Assembly: GCA_019421725.1 (NCBI GenBank)
Contig: JAHZES010000039.1
Span: forward strand, 1 to 5,664
DNA length: 5,664 nucleotides
DNA from: Clostridiales bacterium
Lineage (GTDB): Bacteria; Bacillota; Clostridia; Oscillospirales; Acutalibacteraceae
Direction: 5' to 3'
Both the position numbers and the translations under genes were made by a program. Shown here piece after piece: positions 1-4,197 of the stretch. Position 1 is the stretch's first letter; each line of letters opens with the position of its first letter. The notes under the pieces were generated by a model that saw nothing but the letters and a program-made list of their open reading frames with translations, was not told the DNA's origin and did not search any database.

Positions 1-322
1 AAACCGGCATTTTTCCGCCGTTGGCGTTCATCACGAGCCGGTTTAGCAGCGTGCCGGCAGCAGCGGCGCCCGCGCCGGAGATCGCCGGTATATAAAGCCG
101 GTGAACAAGTACGGGAACCAGCAGCACCAAAAAATAGAGCCGCTTAATCCACGACGCATACGGTACAAAACCGTAATAACCGCAAAAGGCTGAAACCTGA
201 ACACCGATGTAGCAAAGCTCCAGAACAAAATAGGGAATCAGGCTTTTTTGGCAAAATACAACTCCCACCCGCCTGCCCCGCAGACGGCCGGCCAGCAGAG
301 CAAGAAAAAAGAACAGCAGCAT
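1..322 (-). CDS. DUF5317-family membrane protein, 5' part (runs off left edge)
   Basis: An open frame on the minus strand runs from ATG 322-320 to the window edge (107 codons, no stop). It is strongly hydrophobic: a first segment at residues 2-11, then about 27-48, 62-78 and a small-residue-rich stretch at 79-92. This indicates an integral membrane protein. The stretch around residues 94-107 (NRLVMNANGGKMPV) matches my memory of the conserved signature of DUF5317, as does the short hydrophobic N-terminus followed by a Gly/Arg-rich turn (residues 11-19). The family's function is unknown. The frame is open upstream to 418 and a TTG at 376 is possible, but that start lies before the leader terminator. 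ATG 322 lies 22 nt after the terminator's T-run and has a purine-rich GGAAGCGGGA stretch upstream, so I prefer it. The gene is controlled by the c-di-GMP riboswitch in its leader. The family call rests on remembered motif similarity. Confidence 0.8.
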   Translation of the reverse strand, partial: MLLFFFLALLAGRLRGRRVGVVFCQKSLIPYFVLELCYIGVQVSAFCGYYGFVPYASWIKRLYFLVLLVPVLVHRLYIPAISGAGAAAAGTLLNRLVMNANGGKMPV

Positions 323-344
323 GACAATCCCGCTTCCGGCAAAC

Positions 345-369
345 AAAAAAGACGCCGACGCGGCGCCTT
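345..369 (-). terminator. Intrinsic terminator: expression platform of the c-di-GMP riboswitch
   Basis: On the minus strand a 9-bp stem pairs AAGGCGCCG (369-361) with CGGCGTCTT (357-349), with one G-U pair and a CGT loop. It is followed by six T (350-345), the first two of which can join the stem. It lies 36 nt downstream of the aptamer's 3' end and 22 nt before the DUF5317 start codon, the usual place for a terminator-type expression platform. Confidence 0.8.
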
Positions 370-407
370 GGATCAAACATTCCGGCTGCAAACGGCCGGA
401 GCCTTTT

Positions 408-488
408 GCAGCTGGCAATCATATATGCTGATGCATACACAGACCCTGTAGCTTTGCGTCACTGTCTTTCAACAGATTTGCCAATTTA
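408..488 (-). promoter_or_regulatory. Cyclic di-GMP-I (GEMM-I) riboswitch aptamer
   Basis: Read on the minus strand, this matches the GEMM-I consensus closely. A GGCAAA strand (482-477) precedes a hairpin with stem CTGTT/GACAG and a GAAA tetraloop (475-462). Then come the hallmark TGACGCAAAGC (461-451) and TACAGGGTCT (450-441). A variable stem GTGTATGC/GCATATAT with an ATCA loop (440-421) follows, then GATTGCCAGCTGC (420-408). The GAAA tetraloop and the receptor-side helix are those expected for the tertiary contact of the class. The basal helix probably pairs TTGGC (484-480) with GCCAG (416-412). An 8-bp stem GCTGCAAA (412-405)/TTTGCAGC (392-385) would compete with that helix and could be part of the switch. 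Most clostridial class I aptamers that precede a terminator act as OFF switches, but the sign here cannot be decided by eye. Confidence 0.88.
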
Positions 489-524
489 TTATATTCTCTT
501 GATTTTACATTAAATTTTCTGCAG

Positions 525-548
525 GCAAAAAACATTTTTTGCTTTGCC
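525..548 (-). repeat. Inverted repeat in the leader, upstream of the aptamer
   Basis: The core GCAAAAAA/TTTTTTGC (542-525) is a perfect palindrome around TG. A second pairing, GGCAAA (548-543) with TTTGCC (529-524), overlaps it. On the minus-strand transcript it could fold just before the riboswitch. The TTTGCC arm is also complementary to the aptamer's GGCAAA strand at 482-477, so it might compete with aptamer folding. It may equally be a chance structure in AT-rich DNA. Confidence 0.35.
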
Positions 549-568
549 TTATAGACCTTTATACTTCT

Positions 569-596
569 ATTGTAATACCTTTCAAAAGTTTGTCAA
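569..596 (-). promoter_or_regulatory. Sigma-A promoter for the riboswitch-DUF5317 transcript
   Basis: On the minus strand a perfect TTGACA (596-591) is followed after 16 bp by TACAAT (574-569), one mismatch from consensus. Transcription would start near 562 and give a leader of about 240 nt that contains the inverted repeat, the c-di-GMP aptamer and the terminator before ATG 322. Confidence 0.8.
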
Positions 597-751
597 GAAA
601 AAACGCATTTCTACCCATCATTTAGGTCAAAAAATAGGGTTGATTTAGAAAACTTAAGAAAATCTTTTTATAGCATTGAGATTCAGACCAAATAATATCT
701 TATAATTAATTGCATATTTTTAAAATGATGGAACAAAAGACCGCTGTGGTG
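597..751. other. AT-rich intergenic region
   Basis: This stretch lies between the minus-strand promoter and the left 25-bp repeat. I see no coding frame with a plausible start, ribosome site or family resemblance. A plus-strand TTGAGA (676-681) and TATAAT (701-706) exist, but with a long 19-bp gap. This DNA is probably part of the original intergenic region upstream of the oxidoreductase operon. Confidence 0.6.
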
Positions 752-776
752 TGCTTCGGGAAAGCCGTCCGCGAAA
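752..776 (+). repeat. 25-bp direct repeat, left copy
   Basis: It begins TGCTTCGGGAAAGCC and ends GTCCGCGAAA, identical base for base to 2584-2608. The repeat has internal imperfect dyad symmetry: TTCGGG near the left and CCGCGAA at the right, with one bulged base. Flanks differ between the copies: gtggtg before and cttatt after here. This is what attL/attR-like junctions would show. Confidence 0.85.
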
Positions 777-803
777 CTTATTATAACAATTTTCCCAGAA
801 TTA

Positions 804-832
804 TTGTGAACGCAATGATTATATGGTATAAT
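804..832 (+). promoter_or_regulatory. Sigma-A promoter of the HTH-Nudix operon
   Basis: TTGTGA (804-809) is followed after 17 bp by a perfect TATAAT (827-832), preceded by an extended -10 TGG (824-826). The start site would be near 839, giving a short leader of about 38 nt to the ribosome site at 864-868 and the start codon at 877. The promoter lies inside the repeat-bounded segment, so the cassette carries its own expression signal. Confidence 0.8.
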
Positions 833-876
833 AGGATGAAATCGTTTGCACTACTGAAATACCGGAGGTAAACACA

Positions 877-1105
877 ATGGCTATCAGTTAAGGGCAAACT
901 TTGGAAACTTCTCATTGACCGTGATATGAAAAAGAAAGACCTTATGGCGCTTGTCGGTGTAAGCCAATCGTCGATCACAAAAATGGGACACAATGATAAT
1001 ATCAATACTGAAGTATTGGTGAAAATCTGTCTTGCGCTCAACTGTAATATTGGCGACATCGCAGAGATCATTTTGCCAGAGGAAGAACAAGGAGTAAAAT
1101 TATGA
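877..1105 (+). pseudogene. Cro/C1-type HTH regulator, frameshifted after codon 4
   Basis: GGAGG at 864-868, 8 nt before ATG 877, marks a good start, but the frame reads MAIS and then stops at TAA 889-891. Shifted by +1 from 890, the frame is open to TGA 1103-1105 and encodes a typical small regulator of about 75 residues. It has a KLWKLLIDRDMKKKDLMALV first-helix region, a VSQSSITKM recognition helix, the NTEVLVKICLALNCNIGDI segment and an acidic tail. This resembles HTH_26-like XRE proteins, which usually begin M-x-x-S-Y-x-K-LWKLL, so one net base seems to have been gained near 888-892. A restart at ATG 926 would give only 59 residues lacking helix 1. The stop overlaps the next start (ATGA, 1102-1105), which implies translational coupling and probably autoregulation of the operon. 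It could be a true mutation, a sequencing error or, less likely, recoding. Confidence 0.75.
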
Positions 1106-1545
1106 GAGCACCGTTTCAAATACTTGCAATACCATACAGAATGATTAACGGACAATTACAGTATTGTGTGTTTCATCGCGCAGACTTCGACCAATGGCAA
1201 TTCATAGCCGGTGGCGGTGAAGACGATGAATCTCCGGTACAGGCAGCCAAGCGTGAAATATCGGAGGAAGGCGGAGTCATAGTTGATAACATCATTGAAC
1301 TGAAGTCAATGTGCTATATTCCAACCGATATTTTCCCGAAGCTTTATTTGTACAACTGGCCTGAGGATACTTATGTTGTGCCGGAATACGCATTTGGGTT
1401 TGAATGCGCAGATGAAATTGAACTATCCCACGAGCATACTGAATGTGTATGGCTTACATATGAGAATGCCTATGCAAAGTTGAAATGGGACTCTAACAGG
1501 ACAGCTTTGTATGAGCTGAACCGCCGTTTGGAAGCACAACATTGA
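1102..1545 (+). CDS. Nudix hydrolase (NUDIX pyrophosphatase), single domain
   Basis: This 147-residue protein has a complete Nudix box, G37-x5-E43-x7-R51-E-I-S-E-E-G-G58-V, which binds the metals and cleaves nucleoside diphosphates linked to another group (NDP-X). The pattern NGQLQYCVFHRADFDQWQFI before the box and the AGGG entry resemble the NudB/dATP-pyrophosphohydrolase-like branch often annotated simply as NUDIX pyrophosphatase. The substrate cannot be fixed from sequence. Length is normal for a single-domain cytoplasmic Nudix enzyme and no signal peptide is present. The start is supported by AGGAG at 1090-1094, 7 nt upstream, and by overlap with the stop of the HTH gene. The next gene starts 18 nt after the stop, so the two Nudix genes are cotranscribed. 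Base composition is lower in G+C than in the oxidoreductase operon. Confidence 0.93.
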   Translation: MRAPFQILAIPYRMINGQLQYCVFHRADFDQWQFIAGGGEDDESPVQAAKREISEEGGVIVDNIIELKSMCYIPTDIFPKLYLYNWPEDTYVVPEYAFGFECADEIELSHEHTECVWLTYENAYAKLKWDSNRTALYELNRRLEAQH

Positions 1546-1563
1546 AATTAACAGGAGATCAAT

Positions 1564-2484
1564 ATGACAAAGGTAACATTTTATAAACCAGATAAGACAG
1601 CGGATGAAAAACTCAAGTTCGCAGTAATAGCAGCACGCTATCAAGATAAATGGGTATTCTGTCGTCATAAACAGCGAACTACATGGGAGATTCCAGGTGG
1701 TCATCGAGAACCCGATGAAGTAATCGAAGAAACTGCTCGCCGAGAGCTTGCAGAGGAAACTGGCGCTGTGGATGCGGACATTCACACTGTGGCAGTATAT
1801 GAAGTTGAAAAGGATGGTAAACGGTCTTACGGAATGCTATTCTTTGCAAACATAAATAGCCTTGGTGCTTTATCCGATGACAGTGAAATCGGAGAAATCA
1901 GATTGTTCGATGTGCTTCCTGAGAATCTTACATATCCCGAGATACAACCACATTTATATCACGGTACACAAGGATGGCTTAATATACAGAGCAATGCTGG
2001 AGAAATGTGGGATATCTATGATGAAAACCGCCATTTAACGGGAAGACTTCATCGTAGGGGTGATTTTTTGGAGGATGGTGAATACCATCTGGTTGTTCAT
2101 GTATGGTTGCAAAATAGCAAGGGCGAATTTCTGTTGACCAAACGTTCTCCGAACAAAGGCTTCCCGAATATGTGGGAATCAACTGGCGGCTCGGCTCTTG
2201 CAGGAGACGATAGCATTACGGCAGCATTACGAGAAGTAAAAGAAGAAACAGGACTAACTGCAGATCCTGCCCTTGGAAAATGTGTTATCAGCTTTAGACG
2301 AGACGATAATTTCGTTGACGTTTGGCTGTTCAAACAGGACTTTAATTTGGATGACGTAATTCTCCAAGAGGGCGAAACCAGCGACAAGATGTACGCAAGC
2401 GTTGAGAAGGTAAAGGAACTTTGTGATAACGGAGTATTCGTTCCATACTCATATCTTCCGCAACTCTTAGACATAGTAAATTGA
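1564..2484 (+). CDS. Two-domain (tandem) Nudix hydrolase
   Basis: This 306-residue cytoplasmic protein carries two Nudix domains. Domain 1 (about 17-140) has a complete box, G46-x5-E52-x7-R60-E-L-A-E-E-T-G67-A. Its KLKFAVIAARYQDKWVFCRH and TTWEIPGGH surroundings resemble YtkD/MutT-like nucleotide-sanitising enzymes. Domain 2 (about 148-305) resembles the IPP-isomerase-like Nudix group: it opens with MWDIYDENRHLTG and has HLVVHVWLQNSKGEFLLTKRS before the box. Its box is G209-x5-D215-x7-R223-E-V-K-E-E-T-G230-L, with Asp in place of the first Glu, a conservative change in a position often written GEDS. Each domain is about the size of a free-standing enzyme, so this looks like a fusion of two proteins. 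AGGAG at 1553-1557, 6 nt before ATG, supports the start. Substrates are unknown; detoxifying damaged or unusual nucleotides is an inference. Confidence 0.92.
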   Translation: MTKVTFYKPDKTADEKLKFAVIAARYQDKWVFCRHKQRTTWEIPGGHREPDEVIEETARRELAEETGAVDADIHTVAVYEVEKDGKRSYGMLFFANINSLGALSDDSEIGEIRLFDVLPENLTYPEIQPHLYHGTQGWLNIQSNAGEMWDIYDENRHLTGRLHRRGDFLEDGEYHLVVHVWLQNSKGEFLLTKRSPNKGFPNMWESTGGSALAGDDSITAALREVKEETGLTADPALGKCVISFRRDDNFVDVWLFKQDFNLDDVILQEGETSDKMYASVEKVKELCDNGVFVPYSYLPQLLDIVN

Positions 2485-2497
2485 TTCAATGAATGGA

Positions 2498-2529
2498 GGC
2501 GAAATGCTGTGCAGCTCTTTCATGTCGCC
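2498..2529 (+). terminator. Possible weak terminator after the Nudix operon
   Basis: GGCGA (2498-2502) pairs with TCGCC (2525-2529), extended by ATG/CAT after one mismatch, with a smaller GCTG/CAGC hairpin inside. A T-rich run appears only about 16 nt later (2546-2551), so it is not a classic intrinsic terminator. It lies 14 nt after the tandem Nudix stop codon and is the only candidate before the right repeat. Confidence 0.3.
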
Positions 2530-2583
2530 CCTATTCGCTACTTTATTTTTTCCTTTTGTCACTCATCATTGTACAACCTACAA

Positions 2584-2608
2584 TGCTTCGGGAAAGCCGT
2601 CCGCGAAA
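2584..2608 (+). repeat. 25-bp direct repeat, right copy
   Basis: This copy is identical to 752-776. Its last six bases (GCGAAA) also form part of the left arm of a perfect inverted repeat (2603-2625) that continues into the operon promoter; the left copy lacks that continuation. This makes the right copy, with its rightward flank, the better candidate for the ancestral sequence. Confidence 0.85.
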
Positions 2609-2625
2609 AGGCTTGCACTTTTCGC
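2603..2625 (+). promoter_or_regulatory. Inverted repeat overlapping the operon -35 box (candidate operator)
   Basis: GCGAAAAG (2603-2610) and CTTTTCGC (2618-2625) are perfect 8-bp complements separated by 7 bp, and the -35 hexamer TTGCAC (2613-2618) lies within the spacer and right arm. A bound regulator here would block polymerase. No cognate regulator is visible in the window. A nested CTTGC/GCAAG repeat (2612-2616/2624-2628) overlaps it. Confidence 0.4.
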
Positions 2626-2641
2626 AAGATTGTGCTAAACT
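2613..2641 (+). promoter_or_regulatory. Sigma-A promoter of the oxidoreductase operon
   Basis: TTGCAC (2613-2618) is followed after exactly 17 bp by TAAACT (2636-2641), preceded by an extended -10 TGC (2633-2635). The transcript would start near 2648 and give a leader of about 110 nt holding a strong terminator before the first start codon at 2760. The -35 box starts 5 bp after the last base of the right 25-bp repeat. Confidence 0.7.
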
Positions 2642-2680
2642 AAATTCGAATTCAAGATTTTGACCCGTTTACGGAGAAAT

Positions 2681-2731
2681 GAGAGTAAGACGGACACAAT
2701 CATTCGGTTGTGTTGGTCTTGCTCTTTTTTT
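2681..2731 (+). terminator. Intrinsic terminator in the operon leader (attenuator)
   Basis: AGAGTAAGAC (2682-2691) pairs with GTCTTGCTCT (2716-2725) over 10 bp with one T-G pair. After a G-G mismatch and a G-T pair, ACACAA (2694-2699) pairs with TTGTGT (2708-2713) around an 8-nt loop. Seven T (2725-2731) follow. The hairpin sits between the operon promoter and the first ribosome site, so it would stop transcription unless an antiterminator acts. In Bacillus subtilis, GlpP antiterminates glp leaders at such hairpins; relevance here is inference from the GlpA-like first gene. It could instead end read-through from the Nudix genes. Confidence 0.85.
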
Positions 2732-2759
2732 GCTGCAAAAAGAGGAGGTTTGTCTGGCA

Positions 2760-4184
2760 ATGTACGATACGATAGTAATCGGATGCGGAATCATCGGCGC
2801 AGCGACGGCTTTTGAGCTTTCCCGGCACGAGGGCAGCGTTCTGGTGCTGGAAAAGGAAAACGATATCGCCACCGGAGCCACGCGCGCCAATTCTGCGATC
2901 ATTCATGCAGGCTACGACCCGGCGCCCGGCACCAAAATGGCGGCGCTGAACGTTCGCGGCGCCGCTTTGGCAAAGGAGCTTTGCCAAGCGCTGTCGGTAC
3001 CGTATGCGCAGATCGGTTCGTTGGTTCTGGCCTTTTCCGAGGAAGAGCTGGCGATGGTGCAGGAGCTTTATGAGCGCGGCGTTCAAAACGGCGTGCCGGG
3101 ACTGCGCGTACTTTCCGCTGCGGAGACCTGCGAAATGGAACCGAACGTTTCCCAGGAGGTGCGCGGAGCGCTGTATGCGCCGTCCGCCGGGATCGTGAAC
3201 CCGTGGGAATATGCGCTGGCGTTGGCGGAAACGGCCGTCCTCAACGGTGTGGAGCTCCGGCGTTCCTGTCCGGTGGTGTCGGTTGAAAAAACGGCGAAGG
3301 GCTGGGCGGTCGGTACCGCGCAGGGAACGTTTGAAACGCGGACCGTAATTAACGCGGCCGGTGTGGAAAGCGAAGAGATCCATGATATGGCGCTGCCGCA
3401 CGTCTTTCACATTCTGCCGAGCCGCGGGGAATATTACCTGATGGATAAGTCCGAAGGCTCGCGCGCGAACCATGTGCTGTTTCAATGTCCGTCGGCGTTG
3501 GGCAAGGGTGTGCTTGTTTCACCGACGGTGCACGGCAACCTGATCGTCGGCCCAAACGCAGTTGCCGCCGAGGACAAAACGCGCGTGAATACAACAGGAG
3601 AGGGACTGGAATATGTGCGCAGCACTGCGGTCAAGAGCGTGCCGTCGCTTAATTTCCGCAGCTCAATTCGCAATTTTGCCGGAATGCGGGCCAATTCGGA
3701 CCAGGATGACTTTGTTCTGGAGGAGCATGACGGCTTTGTCGATCTGGCCGGCATCAAATCACCGGGGCTTTCCTCGGCGCCGGCCATTGCCGAAGAGGCG
3801 CTTGCCATGGTGCAGAAGAGCGGAGTGTTCCTGAACGAAAAAAGCAATGCCGTTGTCACACGGCAAAAGCGCCATTTCAATCAGCAGGATGAATCCGGAA
3901 AACGCGCGATGATCGCCGAAAATCCGCTTTACGGCCGTGTGATCTGCCGCTGCGAAACCGTTACCGAGGGCGAAATTCTTGACGCCATTCATTCGCCGAT
4001 CCCGCCCTGCAGCGTGGACGGGATCAAACGCCGCTGCAACGCCGGAATGGGAAGGTGTCAGGGAGGATTCTGCGGGCCGCGCGTGTTGGAGATTCTTTCC
4101 CGCGAGCTGAAGATCGCGCCGGAATCCGTAAAGAAGGATTTGGACGGCAGCGAGATTCTGATCGGCGAAAACAAGAATGTTTGA
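2760..4184 (+). CDS. GlpA-like FAD-dependent oxidoreductase with BFD-type [2Fe-2S] domain
   Basis: This 474-residue protein belongs to the DAO (FAD-dependent glycerol-3-phosphate dehydrogenase/L-2-hydroxyglutarate oxidase) family. Residues 3-31 form the FAD-binding fold with G8-C-G10-I-I-G13 and E31 at the end of strand 2; ATGATRANSAIIHAGYD (37-53) is typical of the family, and the DAO domain extends to about 350. A Fer2_BFD domain at about 395-445 has five cysteines in the pattern C396-R-C398 ... C426-x6-C433-x4-C438; such a domain would hold a [2Fe-2S] cluster. This architecture matches anaerobic GlpA and its clostridial relatives, which oxidise glycerol 3-phosphate to dihydroxyacetone phosphate or act on a similar 2-hydroxy substrate. 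AGGAGG (2743-2748), 11 nt before ATG 2760, and the MYDTIVIGCG start of the fold fix the start; the upstream in-frame ATG at 2679 lies at the terminator and is rejected. It is the first gene of a three-gene operon. Confidence 0.92.
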   Translation: MYDTIVIGCGIIGAATAFELSRHEGSVLVLEKENDIATGATRANSAIIHAGYDPAPGTKMAALNVRGAALAKELCQALSVPYAQIGSLVLAFSEEELAMVQELYERGVQNGVPGLRVLSAAETCEMEPNVSQEVRGALYAPSAGIVNPWEYALALAETAVLNGVELRRSCPVVSVEKTAKGWAVGTAQGTFETRTVINAAGVESEEIHDMALPHVFHILPSRGEYYLMDKSEGSRANHVLFQCPSALGKGVLVSPTVHGNLIVGPNAVAAEDKTRVNTTGEGLEYVRSTAVKSVPSLNFRSSIRNFAGMRANSDQDDFVLEEHDGFVDLAGIKSPGLSSAPAIAEEALAMVQKSGVFLNEKSNAVVTRQKRHFNQQDESGKRAMIAENPLYGRVICRCETVTEGEILDAIHSPIPPCSVDGIKRRCNAGMGRCQGGFCGPRVLEILSRELKIAPESVKKDLDGSEILIGENKNV

Positions 4185-4197
4185 GGAGGGGATTTCC

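Larger units (their letters stand above)
752..2608 (+). mobile_element. Putative cassette (HTH-Nudix-Nudix) bounded by 25-bp direct repeats
   Basis: Identical 25-bp sequences lie at 752-776 and 2584-2608, a period of 1832 bp. The DNA between them is clearly lower in G+C than the operon to the right, uses different codons, and carries a self-contained unit of promoter plus three closely spaced genes. No transposase, integrase or long terminal inverted repeat is present. Removing one repeat and the enclosed DNA would join 751 to 2584 and leave an ordinary intergenic region with the downstream promoter intact. This suggests insertion by site-specific or homologous recombination at the repeat, with movement, if any, in trans. 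The mobile interpretation is inference; only the repeats and the composition shift are seen directly. Confidence 0.45.

Noticed and set aside
374..376. TTG as start of the DUF5317 gene
   Set aside because: It lies before the riboswitch terminator and has only a poor ribosome site; ATG 322 after the terminator fits better.
144..440. Minus-strand frame of 98 codons starting with GTG at 440
   Set aside because: It begins inside the c-di-GMP aptamer, is Cys/Arg-rich without family features, and overlaps the hydrophobic DUF5317 frame that explains the region better.
248..451. Plus-strand frame of 67 codons
   Set aside because: It is antisense to the DUF5317 gene and riboswitch; it is rich in Gln/Lys/Arg from the complementary strand and has no ribosome site of note.
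676..706. Plus-strand promoter TTGAGA / TATAAT
   Set aside because: The 19-bp spacer is long, nothing starts directly downstream, and AT-rich DNA produces such matches easily.
2504..2638. Small 44-codon plus-strand frame with GGAGG 4 nt upstream
   Set aside because: It reads through the right 25-bp repeat and into the operon's -10 box, resembles no family known to me, and its ribosome site is part of a hairpin. Probably chance.
2700..3485. Long minus-strand frame opposite the GlpA-like gene (261 codons)
   Set aside because: It is an antisense shadow of GC-rich coding DNA with His/Arg-rich low-quality translation and no family signal.
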